From positions 12,264,932-12,328,931 of the forward strand of contig NC_092679.1 of the NCBI RefSeq assembly GCF_964355755.1: 64,000 nt of DNA. The letters run 5' to 3'. The position numbers and the translations under genes were made by a program. Positions within the stretch are counted from its first letter, which is position 1, and each line of letters begins with the position of its first letter. The notes under the pieces are model-generated. The model saw nothing but the letters and a program-made list of their open reading frames with translations, made no database searches and was not told where the DNA came from. Shown in pieces: positions 19,926 through 30,389 of the stretch. Source of the stretch: Antedon mediterranea. Taxonomy: Eukaryota > Echinodermata > Crinoidea > Comatulida > Antedonidae.

Positions 19926-22188
19926 TAAATAGTCAACCGGAAGTCGGTTGGCTGGCAGCCAGCTGGCTTCCGGTTTAATTTAACCCTTGACCTGAATTAG
20001 CTTATGAATTATGCATATTGTATGATTCTTGTGCGTGTATGTGACCTCTAGGTCATCACAAAAAAATACGACGTGATATGGCGAGACGACGTTGTGGGAA
20101 AGTTCTGTAGTTTAACAACAAAAAAACAACTCCTATCTTGAAAAAAATACTATGGCTAGGCCCTAGCAGATTGGTAAGTAAGAACTGTAGTTTCTATAGT
20201 GCAGTTTTGTTAGTTAGTATAGGAAGCCTAGTTAGCCCAGTACAGCTGTACTGGCCTAGAGTAGGCCTAGGCCTAGTAGTAGCTAGTCTGCTAGTAGTAC
20301 TAGTTGTACTTGTAGGCCTGAGTGAGTAGTAGGCCTAGCTAATACTAATAGATCTAACTTGTAGGCCTTATTAATAGTTATTATCTGTGAGCATGGAGTA
20401 AAGAATAAGGTTTTAGTAGTGTGAATTTTGACACCACCACCTCGTCTTATTTTTAGTCTAATACTATAATAATAGTCCTTCATCATTATTCATATCACTT
20501 TTCATTCATTTTAAAACATTTAATTTTCTTTTCTATGTAGAGTTTGTGATTTAAAAAAATTATACATAACTTACGAGCAGCGATACCCAAAAAGCTAAAA
20601 CTTGTGAATGGCTGCCAAAAATAAAAAAATAAGGTCACCACCAGGGCCAGGAGAGATTATGGTGCTTGGTTTTTCCTTCATGATTAATTACATTTTAATT
20701 CTAATATAAATTTGTGAAAATTGTAACTAGGCCTATACTGTACATCCAATAATGTAATTTTTTTTTCTCTTACAGAAAATGACCAAATAATCTAAGTTAA
20801 ATATTTTTTGGAATGTGTACTTTACAGTACTTAGTACTGGTACTGTTATGTTGAAAATTCTTCTTTTTATGTAGATATTTTAATAAAAAATGTCTTTCTT
20901 TTAATAGGTATTAACACACTAATTGAATGAACAATATGAGCAAGTAGTGGAAAATGGTGAAGAAATCAACACAAAATGTGGTAGCAACATTCACAATATA
21001 TATTTGAACGTTTCTTACTATGACACTTTAAAATGGATAAACAATCACAGAAGACAAGCTATTGCTGTAATGCCACAATCAACACATCAATTAATAGTTA
21101 ATAAATTGTCAACAATAATGCAGAAATTTAATGAAATATACTGTACTAGTAATTAACTCATTTTTTTTACTGTACTGTACTGTAAATCTTCACACATTAA
21201 AATTATGGAGATTTTATCTCATGTACTGTAGTAGTATTTTTATTTATTTAATGCTATGTTTGCAAAATAATTTCAAATGTTATTGCTCTAATTATGTAAA
21301 CTATACAACATTTTAAAAGCTGGAAAACAACCAACACATTTGCCGAATGCTTTATGATAGTCATCCAATATTTATCTTGTGTTCTACTACCGAGTCTACC
21401 GCCAGTTGCCTTTATGCAGTATTGATGTACCCTCTGTTCCAGTCTTCATTAGCTTAAGTCTATAAATTTAAAAACAATGATGTATAAATACAAAAGTCAA
21501 ATAGAAAAGTTAAATATTTCACAATTTATTGCATACATATAATTATTATTTCTGTACATGAATCTGAAGTTTTCAATTTGGGGTACTACTAATGTACAGT
21601 AAGGAATTCATGAAAAGTGCATCTCCTCCCTCAAAAAGGCCTAGTCTAATTACTAGTGTTTTGGTTGCTATCAACAACAATCTATTCTACCGTCAACTTC
21701 TTTGGTACTGTATCCTGATCATTTTCCAAATGTTTTTTTTTTGTCATAAGTTACTCTTTTTTTAGACTTTAAAATTAATTCGAGCTCCAAATGTAATATC
21801 AATGGTAGAGTAACATAGTAGGCCTATTTCCTGTAGCTAGTTGTGGAGTGATGACCTAGCTAGGTGAGTACGATATATAGGACCTAGCTAGGCCTCAAAG
21901 TGGGTTCCCGTCTACTTTTCTTACCCGATATCTGCCTGCCTACAGCTGCTACACTACACAGTAGTAAACTACCAACTAGGCCCTAGATAGTAGGCTTATA
22001 TTATAGCCCTAGCCTAGATAGCCAAGCCTATAACTATACGGCAAAAACGTCTAGTTTGCGATATATAACTATTATAGGAGGATGTCTCATTCATCTAAAA
22101 TAAAATTCTACTTACGTTACCAGCAAATTAACGGCAGAGCTTTTTACATCATACGATCAGGGAAACCCCAGCACTTTCTTCTGTTCGT
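19926..22188. other. Intergenic DNA, TAGGCCTAG-rich
   Basis: Contains an imperfect inverted repeat at 19937-19978 (ACCGGAAG ... CTTCCGG) and many TAGGCC words. A 77-codon open stretch at 20923-21156, preceded by an acceptor-like TTTTAATAG, has a TTG start, an adjacent upstream stop and no recognisable domain. No gene is called. Confidence 0.4.
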
Positions 22189-22223
22189 CCATGGATTAAA
22201 GAATAGATGGATATGCATCGACG
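22189..22223 (+). repeat. Inverted repeat arm (partner 23790-23824)
   Basis: CCATGGATTAAAGAATAG followed by GGTATGCATCGACG-like sequence recurs in reverse 1.6 kb downstream with only a few mismatches over 35 bp. It may mark the ends of an uncharacterised element or an old inverted duplication. Confidence 0.5.
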
Positions 22224-22445
22224 TGAGATCAAGGGTTCCTTGACTCTCGCCGACAGACCGCGAACCGCCCACAATGTTACAGTTTAATTAACCGCATGGT
22301 AACATCGAAACGGTCGCGTGCCCAATATATTGTTTACTGTACATGTGCAACGACATTTAACCTTGTTGGCTACGCTTCTTTCGCGCGTTCTTTGGTGGCA
22401 TGATGTTTTTAGCGCTAGCAACAATACATATTTGAACAGTATAAT

Positions 22446-22642
22446 CAGTGGCGTAACGGCTATGTGCGCTCACTGGCTAAACCCAGGGGCCCTGAAGCTT
22501 GGGGCCCATGAGCAGTGCCCAGAGGAACAGGCATAAAATATGTCGAAAATGCTAAAAACGTCCGAGGCCTCGATCTTTTAAACTTGGAGGGCCACTTAGG
22601 TTTCCTAAACAAGTGGCTTCAGGCCTCTGCCTCACGCCACTG
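22446..22642. mobile_element. hAT-type MITE, 197 bp, with 8-bp TSD
   Basis: The left end CAGTGGCGTAACG and right end CACGCCACTG form terminal inverted repeats. AGTATAAT is duplicated exactly at 22438-22445 and 22643-22650. An 8-bp target duplication and a CAGTGGCG terminus are hallmarks of hAT elements. The interior is non-coding and GC-richer than the surroundings. Confidence 0.85.
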
Positions 22643-22650
22643 AGTATAAT

Positions 22651-23789
22651 GTTTATTGAAAACAGTTATTAAATTACATTGTATGTTATTGTGAAGACCC
22701 TAGTGTAGGTCTACTTCATCAATATACCAGATAAAAACAATACTATATTGTTATTGGCTTAGAATTGTAGATGCTATAATTGTAATTAGTATAGGTTTCT
22801 GCCCCGATTGATCTACGCTAATGTTTTTATGACATTAAAGTAGCATTTTATGAGACAATAACTAGTTGTTGTCTCAGCGCGCCTACATGTAAAATTACAA
22901 AATCAGCAAGGATACTAGGCCTTCTAGGCTTACTAGTAAACCATATGATTTGCCGACATTGATACTGCCTAGGTAGGCCTAGGCTAATCTTAAGTGTAGT
23001 AGATACAATGCGTAATCATGATCTATATACTCACCGTTGTCTTACTTCTTGTGTGAATAATAATAGGTACTTCGTTTGTTCGTGATTAAGTTTGCCCTGC
23101 GTTTACTTTTCAAAACGACCGCTAGGTAACGTATCGCAACTATACATAGCCAGCCAATCCCGGATCTGGGATCGCTGTTTTCATTCAATTAGGCCCGGTG
23201 ATTGGATGTGATGTGGATGACATAACCATTAGCCAATCACCAGGCACTACAATTTAAATATAATCACATCGATAATTGAGGAGATTTATGAAGAAACCAC
23301 TGCTTAGCCATATATTAAAAACACGATTGTTGTATGTGTGAACACCGGCCACGCTAACAACATACATGGTCAAATGCATAATTTAATATTCTATAGATTA
23401 ACGCAATTTTAATGACAGAAGATGGCAGGCAAATAATAATAATTCAAATATAAAAATTGCATATTTTATTAATATTACCAACTACTTAAAATTACCAGTC
23501 GTAAGAAAGTGAACTTTTCGTAGTCCGATTGTGATGAAACTAAAACAGAATTGTTCAGCAATATATTTTTGTTGTCAATTAATCATCGACGCAGACATGT
23601 CAATAGAACATTCAGACTGCGCATACGATTTCTACATGGTTACGTTTTGGTCTAAAAAAATGTAACAGTTGATTCGCAGCGTTCTACAGAGGGCCGCGGT
23701 TAGAGACACGGAGTTCAATGAGCGTGTTTGTTTGATTGGCAGCAGTGCTTTAGTATAGGCAAGCGCGTTATAAAATCATTTGATGTCAC
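22651..23789. other. Intergenic DNA without recognised gene
   Basis: Contains two facing CCAAT-type words (GGTGATTGG near 23,197 and CCAATCACC near 23,233) that form an inverted repeat. No ORF of note. Confidence 0.4.
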
Positions 23790-23824
23790 CGTCGATGCAT
23801 ACCCTTCTATTCTTTAATCCATGG
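23790..23824 (-). repeat. Inverted repeat arm (partner 22189-22223)
   Basis: CGTCGATGCATACC, then TTCTATTCTTTAATCCATGG, is the reverse complement of the upstream arm apart from a few mismatches. Confidence 0.5.
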
Positions 23825-23959
23825 TTCGTCGCACATGCTTGTTTATGTGGTGAAGATAACAGATCGGATCTCCCCTGTTTGGATGCTCATTAACATATCA
23901 TGCATATTTATGAGTTGTTAGCTAACCATCGTTATTTAGGAATTTCTGAGCTTATGAGT

Positions 23960-24128
23960 TCGAAAAAATGGTAAACTTATTTTGATTTTTTATAAGCGAA
24001 ATCAATATTTTGTTCTGATTTTTTTTCGGCGAAAGTGAATAACTTTATTATAACTACAAAACGGTCTATTCAAAATTTGATTTTTCTCATCTTTATTTTT
24101 CATGTTTTGGGGGACAATACAACTTTAA
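23960..24128 (+). mobile_element. TTAA-type MITE, right end
   Basis: ACTACAAAACGGTCTATTC, a TTTATTTTTCATG word, then GGGGGACAATACAACTTTAA match the right end of the complete MITE at 29,981. It could pair with the left end at 19,787 as one 4.3-kb element, or be a separate truncated copy. Confidence 0.6.
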
Positions 24129-24212
24129 AATATAAGCATAGGTGTTAGATAATTATTATCCAGCACGTTTGTTTTTAGTCATATTATAATAAAGTTGAAA
24201 TAATGCTGTAAC

Positions 24213-24254
24213 CAGGGAAGAGTTAAATTACAATTGTAATTTAACTCTTCCCTG
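24213..24254. repeat. Perfect 42-bp palindrome between 7-bp direct repeats
   Basis: Arms CAGGGAAGAGTTAAATTACA and the exact reverse complement meet at the dyad AATT. CTGTAAC precedes (24206-24212) and follows (24255-24261) the palindrome. The arrangement looks like a minimal palindromic insertion with a target duplication. Confidence 0.8.
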
Positions 24255-24750
24255 CTGTAACTGAGTTTGTGATTATTTAACAGTCGGAGAGCCGCGTTGG
24301 GAAATATGACCGTTATCGCTGAATTTTCGACTTCGCATGACGTCATAAATTTTAGAAGCCCTCTCTCGGCACAGAAGCGTCAACGTTTCGCGCTAAAACA
24401 TTAGTATAAAGTATAGGCTACGTCATTTTATAGCTGTTTAATAAACATTAATAGGCGTAAAATTAACCATATATGGTAAGATCAGTTCCTTATATGTTTA
24501 AGATGTCACAGGTCACCTAATTTTCTGAATAATTTGTTGGATTTGTTGTCAGTGACAGTTTCTTTCCAAAGTTCGTGTGCAGCCGTCAAAACTGAAGTTT
24601 TCTAACAGTTGTTTGTTTACAAATTTCCCATTAGTGGGATTTGCATCCCATACAGTGAATTACCAAAAACTCGACGTATATGGATAAAGTAAGTATCAAT
24701 AGTCTGTTTTACGTTAAAATTGGCTTGAAACCCTATTTAAGCTTCGATTA

Positions 24751-26323
24751 CAGACTGTGCTTGTTATTAGCTGAAGGGTCAGATCCCTTCCTGGAATTGA
24801 CATTCGTTATATTTTAGTTACCTAGGAGTACGTTATGTTGTAATTAATAAATAAAAATAATTCTGCTCTTTAGTGCTACTTTAAATCGTTGGGAAGAATA
24901 ATTGATGCCTGTCTATTTAGCTTAAAATCAAGAAATGTCATTGTGTCGCGACAGTTTGTTATAAATAAGTTAATCTTGTACATTAAAACTAGTATTCAGT
25001 TGTGATTGATAATTGCTATACAGCTGCAAATTATACAACAACTTGTAGTGCTGGTTTATCTATTCTAAACTTATATAAACCACAATGTATTCTTGCTAGT
25101 AACAATATTCATAAACATAAAGTTATAAAAAGTACAAGAACATTATTATCGATATTTTTCGTAACAAATAAATCGATCTGTTAAGGCTTACAAGCAAACT
25201 GGAAGTTTGATAAAGCAAGCATTCATTGTTCTGCTTTAGGCCTACACACCTTGAGAAAAAATAATGAAATCGTGAATAACAAACAGTGATACAGAAACTG
25301 GTGGTGCTTGTTTTCTATCTTTAAGTTTTAAATAACACAGTGTATTATTGCTCCAATATGAATAATATAAGGAAGTACAAAGTACAATAACAGGCCTCTC
25401 ATTGTTACCGATCTTTTTATCTAATAAACAAATCTTTCTAGTACCGGTAAATCGGAAGTGTGGTAATTGTAAAAGAAAAAATGAAACAAATTTATGCTCC
25501 AAATATTATTTGTTTTACAGCTTTATATAAGGCAGCTCAGACTGTGCTTGTTATTAGCTGAAGGGTCAGATCCCTTCCTGGAATTGACATTCGTTATATT
25601 TTAGTTACCTAGGAGTACGTTATGTTGTAATTAATAATAAAAATAATTCTGCTCTTTAGTGCTACTTTAAATCGTTGGGAAGAATTAATGATGCCTGTCT
25701 ATTTAGCTTAAAATCAAGAAATGTCGTTGCGTCGCGACAGTTTGTTATAAATAAGTTAATCTTGTACATTAAAACTAGTATTCAGTTGTGATTGATAATT
25801 GCTATACAGCTGCAAATTATACAACAACTTGTAGTGCTGGTTTATCTATTCTAAACTTATATAAACCACAATGTATTCTTGCTAGTAACAATATTCATAA
25901 ACATAAAGTTATAAAAAGTACAAGAACATTATTATCGATATTTTTCGTAACAAATAAATCGATCTGGTAAGGCTTACAAGCAAACTGGAAGTTTGATAAA
26001 GCAAGCATTCATTGTTCTGCTTTAGGCCTACACACCTTGAGAAAAAATAATGAAATCGTGAATAACAAACAGTGATACAGAAACTGGTGGTGCTTGTTTT
26101 CTATCTTTAAGTTTTAAATAGCACAGTGTTTTATTGCTCCAATATGAATAATATAAGGAAGTACAAAGTACAATAACAGGCCTCTCATTGTTACCGATCT
26201 TTTTATCTAATAAACAAATCTTTCTAGTACCGGTAAATCGGAAGTGTGGTAATTGTAAAAGAAAAAATGAAACAAATTTATGCTCCAAATATTATTTGTT
26301 TTACAGCTTTATATAAGGCAGCT
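24751..26323 (+). repeat. Tandem duplication, 2 x 787 bp
   Basis: Copy 1 spans 24751-25537 and copy 2 spans 25538-26323. Both start CAGACTGTGCTTGTTATTAG and end TTATATAAGGCAGCT. They differ by isolated substitutions and a 1-bp indel. The 60- and 86-codon frames found in both copies have no recognisable domain and are not called as genes. Confidence 0.9.
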
Positions 26324-26357
26324 TTAAAAGTTCAACAATATTTACTGATTAATTTTT

Positions 26358-26425
26358 AGTCGCGTGGACGCGACTCAATAGTTCACTATGTCGGTCGGTC
26401 GGTCTGTCGGTCTGTCTGTCGGTCC
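26358..26425 (+). repeat. Hairpin plus GTCG/GTCT microsatellite
   Basis: AGTCGCGTGGACGCGACT (7-bp stem) is followed about 15 bp later by tetranucleotide repeats of GTCG and GTCT (26390-26425). Confidence 0.7.
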
Positions 26426-26764
26426 GGTATCACTATGCGTTTTATCGCTTTTCTGTACTTTTTGAACTGTTTTGATATACAGAAAAGTTTTAAAGTACAT
26501 TACTTTTTGAAAGTTCATTTTTTTCTGAGAGCACGCGACTTATGGCTGTTGGCCTTGTTCATCAATGTGTAGCTTATGGAGTAACAAAAAGGAGTCTTGT
26601 AAATCAAAATTGCCCATGTTTGACCATTTCAAATTTACTTCATTGATGTCGTTTGTAACATTTGCTACAATAGTGTGATATACTATACAATTATTACATG
26701 TTCTTTTAATTTTAAATACAGTTTCATGACAATAAATATCAGCTTTATTAAGTATTTCTTAGTT

Positions 26765-27053
26765 TTCATTGAGAATTACCTTCCAGTTTATTGGGATAAT
26801 GCAGAATCGCACCATACAAACGAAATTTTAATTACTTTCAATTCCATACTTTGTTTCAAGATCATTCTGCGAGAGGAAAGATCCTTTGGAATTAGTTACA
26901 TCTTTAATTGTACGGATACCTGCATTCCACCACAAGTTTTGAATATTAAAAGTTCTTTTAACGAAACAGCAATTGTAAAGTACCTGACAATTATATTTCA
27001 TTTGCAGTATCTGGATTTAGTGAATATTGGTATACACTCCAGGCTAGCAGTAC
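26765..27053 (-). pseudogene. Tx1/L1-like LINE, 3' segment
   Basis: The minus strand has LAWSVYQYSLNPDTANEI, then NLWWNAGIRTIKDVTNSKGS and FLSQNDLETKYGIESN, which match the C-terminal region of Tx1/L1-type ORF2 proteins. Several stops and shifts are present. It continues, across the foldback element, from the RT fragment at 28,036. Confidence 0.7.
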
Positions 27054-28026
27054 GGTTCTAGGACACCTACCCCCTAGACAGTTACCCCCGGATGTTTACC
27101 ACCCGGACAACTACCCCCTTAGGACAACTACCCCCCGGACAACTACTCCCCGGACAACTACCCCCTTAGGACAACTACCCCCTTAGGATAACAACCCCCC
27201 GGACAACTACCCCCCGGACAACAACCCCCTTAGGACAACCACCCCCTTAGGATAACTACCCCCCGGGTAACTACCCCCCGGTCAACTACCCCCTGGACAA
27301 CTACCCCCCCCCCGCCCCCAGACATCTACCCCCTCCCTTAGGACTATATTTATGTTCAATCTTTTACTTTTGTTTACAATAATGAATAGTAATTCCTCAA
27401 AGTAACGAATTAAAATATAGTTATTAATTCCTATTATACACTGTTGCAAAGTCAGGTTGTTGAATGGTCTGGGTGGTAGTTGTCCGTCCGGGGGGTAGTT
27501 GTTCTAAAGGGATAGTTGTCTGGGTGGTAGTTGTCCAGGGGTTAGTTGTCCTACGGAGGTAGTTGTCCTAAAAGATTATTTGCCCTCGGAGTATTGTCCA
27601 GGTCCAGGAGGTAGTTGTCCTACGAGGAGTATTGTGTCAGAGGTAGTTGTCCGCGGGGTAATTACCCGGGGGGGGGGAATTGTCCGGGGGTAATTGTCAG
27701 GGGGTAATTGTTCCTAGGGGGTAATTGTCCGGGGGGTAGTTGTCCAGGGGAGTTGTCCTACGGAGGTAGTTGTCCTAAATGATTATTTGCCCTCGGAGTA
27801 TTGTCCAGGTTCAGGAGGTAGTTGTCCTACGGGGAGTATTGTGTCAGAGGTAGTTGTCCGCGGGGTAATTACCCGGGGGGGGGGGGGGGTAATTGTCCGG
27901 GGGTATTTGTCCGGGGGTAGTTGTCCTAAAGGGGTAGTTGTCCTAAGGGGGTAGTTGTCGAGATGGTGGTTGTCCGGGGGTAGTTTTCCGGGGGGTAAAT
28001 GTCCAGGGAGTGAATATCCGGATACG
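27054..28026. mobile_element. Foldback-type element FB-1
   Basis: The left arm (27060-27340) is built from short tandem units such as CCCCCGGACAACTA and CCCCTTAGGACAACTA. The right arm (27475-28010) is made of the reverse-complement units (GGTAGTTGTCC). About 130 bp of unique AT-rich DNA lie between. TAGCAGTAC is duplicated at 27045-27053 and 28027-28035. Long inverted repeats made of short direct repeats plus a 9-bp duplication are the signature of foldback elements (Drosophila FB; sea-urchin TU elements are similar). ORFs on both strands are repeat artefacts. Confidence 0.8.
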
Positions 28027-28035
28027 TAGCAGTAC

Positions 28036-29480
28036 ATCTCTATAAAATGTGGATAATTTTGTAAGCAGAGGAGAATATGTTTTTCTCACAAATGGCCTCA
28101 AACTCTATGGTTAAAAAAACTTTCCATTTTGCATCCCCATCATCCAGGTACCGTTTTATCCAACACAATTTAAGAGAATGGATGTAACTCGAAATATGTG
28201 ACATTTTTAAACCGCCCTTGTTTTGTTTTCCATCCCAAAGAAAATCAAAGAACACATTTTGTAGTTTGTTAATATATTCTACATCAGGTGTTGGTAAATT
28301 TGAAAAATTATATGATAAAATTGGTAATGCCAAAGACTTGATTATTAATACTTTTCCAATCAAAGATTAAACTCTTAGTTTTCACATGTTGAGAACGCTT
28401 TTTATTCGATCCAATTTATTTTCAAAGTTAAGTGTAACAAGTTGATTAGCGTTCCCCGAAACATATACTCCGAGGTATTTGATTGGCCCATCTGTCCAAA
28501 ACAAATTCTTGGTACAATTTTAAAATTGGTATTGGTAAAAGTGCCTAGTCTTAAAATATTACTTCTATCAAAGTTGTCATTTAGACCAGAAAATGTAGCA
28601 GTTATCAAGAATTTCTATTGCTGTATTCAGTAAATATTCATCCTGCAAGAAGAACACACAGTATCATCTGCTAGTTGATTTATTCTTATCAGTATTTGTA
28701 ATGGTAATACCTTTAAAGTGTTTATTTTGTTTCACTGATATCTCAAGCAATTCTGCCGCAATAAATAAATAAATATGGAAATAAGGGCAACACTGTCGTA
28801 GTCCCCTCGATGGTTAAATAATTCGAGGTAAAGCCATTATTAACTACACAGCTTGAAATATCAGTATACAACATTAATTTAAACCAGTTTTTTTTATCAT
28901 TTCTCCAAACCAAATTTGTCGAGGAATTCTTTAACAAACTTAATCTTATCGAAGGCCTTTTCGAAATCAACAAATAATAACAAATTATTTAAAAAAAAAA
29001 CGCTAAAGAAAAACATTTAAAAATGTTTTTCTATAGCGTTTTTTTTTTCATCTAATACAAGACGAATATTTTCTCTATGTAGCGATTTAAAAAAAAAACG
29101 TTTGGTCCAGGTTTATTATATTTGCCAACGTTTCTTTCATTCGTGTAGCAATTAGTTTTGCTATATTTTTGTAGTCTACGTTTAGTAGCGATATTATTGG
29201 ACGCCAATTTTTTAACTCTGTTGGATTTTTTTCTCCTTTTGGTAATAAAGATATAACTCCTCTTCGTTGAGATAACATACCTGTATGTTGGGAATATGAA
29301 ATTGATTGCATTAAACATACCTAACAACATTCCAAAACATTTTATAAAATTCTATAGGCAGAATATCAGTACCATAAGGAGACTTATTATTTTTCATAGA
29401 TGTTATGGCTGCTGAATATTCTATATCTAGAAGTTCCGAATTACATTTTTTTAAAGTCATTTTCTGAGATTCTCTCGCAC
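28036..29480 (-). pseudogene. Tx1/L1-like LINE reverse transcriptase, decayed
   Basis: Read on the minus strand from 29,480: ITSMKNNKSP, GTDILPIEFYKMFW, RRGVISLLPKGEKNPTELKN, IISLLNVDYKNIAKLIATRM, INLDQTFF, LLFVDFEKAFDKI, the catalytic LADDT box, IKYLGVYVSGN, and SLIGKVLIIKSLALPILSYN ending KLCWIKRYL. The order and wording match Tx1/L1-clade RTs. Stops and frameshifts are frequent, and a 60-bp palindrome (28990-29050) is inserted just before the FVDFEKAFD motif. The element is split by FB-1. Confidence 0.8.
28990..29050. repeat. Palindromic insertion in the LINE
   Basis: AAACGCTAAAGAAAAACATT faces AATGTTTTTCTATAGCGTTT with A and T runs at the outside, giving a nearly perfect hairpin. It separates two RT motifs that are adjacent in related elements. 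Confidence 0.7.
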
Positions 29481-29518
29481 TCATGCTGCTCAGTCTTGGG
29501 TTCTAACTCTAATACTAA

Positions 29519-29899
29519 CCTCTGTATAGTAAACTACAAAAAATCCAAAACAGAGCTTTACGCTTTATTCTCAAACTTAATCCTATGTCACACCTCTCTG
29601 ATGATCACTTTAGACTAGCCCATACCATTCCTCTTCAGAAAAGACTCAACTACCAACTTGGTTGTCTTACTTTCAAAACCCTAAATCTTCTTGCTCCTCA
29701 ATGCTTATACCATCTCCTCACTAACATTACTGCCAATGGGAGGATGACTACTCGTCAAATCTCAAAAGGAAATCTTCACATTCCTAAACCCTCTCTTGAA
29801 ATTTTCAAACTCTCCTTCAGGCCCCTCATTTCTACAATGATCTTCCTCTATCTATCCGCAATTCCTTATGCTTTTCCTCTTTCAAAACTAGACTTATGA
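29519..29899 (+). pseudogene. LINE RT C-terminal fragment, second family
   Basis: One open frame reads LYSKLQKIQNRALRFILKLN, then DDHFRLAHTIPLQKRLNYQL, ITANGRMTTRQIS and IPKPSLEIFKLSF, the RT thumb and tail region. It shares ITANGRM-TRQ with the fragment at 18,938, so both derive from related elements. It lacks the catalytic domain. Confidence 0.75.
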
Positions 29900-29980
29900 C
29901 TTTTCTCAAAACTATGTAATCCTTTTCCAGATTTTAAATTGTAAAATAGTAGGTTTATTTATATATATTTTATATTTTGC

Positions 29981-30312
29981 TTAAAGATATATTGTCCCCC
30001 TAAAAAAATATTTTTTTTAATTTTTTTGTTGAATATGTTATTTTAATGTCACATAATAATTATTCACTCTCATAAAAAATTGGGTCTGAAAAAAATGTAC
30101 TTACCTGAGAAAAAATGTAATTTAAAGCAAAAAATGGTCAAATTGTCTGGAAGACAATAAGTTTTTGTCTTTTTATAGGTGAAATAATTTTTTTCCCCCG
30201 TTTTTTTTCTTATGGAAGTAAACAGCTTCATTAAAACTGCAAAATGGCCTATTCAAAGTCCGATTTTAAAAATCTTTATTTTTCATGATTTTGGGGGACA
30301 ATACATCTTTAA
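29981..30312 (+). mobile_element. Complete TTAA-type MITE, 332 bp
   Basis: The ends TTAAAGATATATTGTCCCCC and GGGGGACAATACATCTTTAA are inverted repeats of 20 bp with one mismatch. Counting TTAA as the target duplication would suit piggyBac-like mobilisation; this is inference. The interior is AT-rich and non-coding. Related ends are at 17,755, 19,787, 24,128, 48,308 and 57,603. Confidence 0.8.
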
Positions 30313-30389
30313 TTTAACATATCAGTTATTTTCTATTTTTCAAATTTTCTTACTCGGATTTTTACGCCCGTATTCTTAAACCGAACTTT

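Noticed and set aside
20923-21156. 77-codon ORF after an acceptor-like site
   Set aside because: Non-ATG start, immediate upstream stop, no domain and no neighbouring exon.
24601-26288. ORFs repeated in the 787-bp tandem duplication
   Set aside because: No homology recognised; conservation between copies is due to the recent duplication.
26675-27061. 128-codon plus-strand ORF
   Set aside because: It is antisense to a recognisable Tx1/L1-like LINE segment.
27783-28037. Pro-rich 84-codon ORF
   Set aside because: It is the translation of the foldback arm's GGTAGTTGTCC units; the same applies to 43267-43530.
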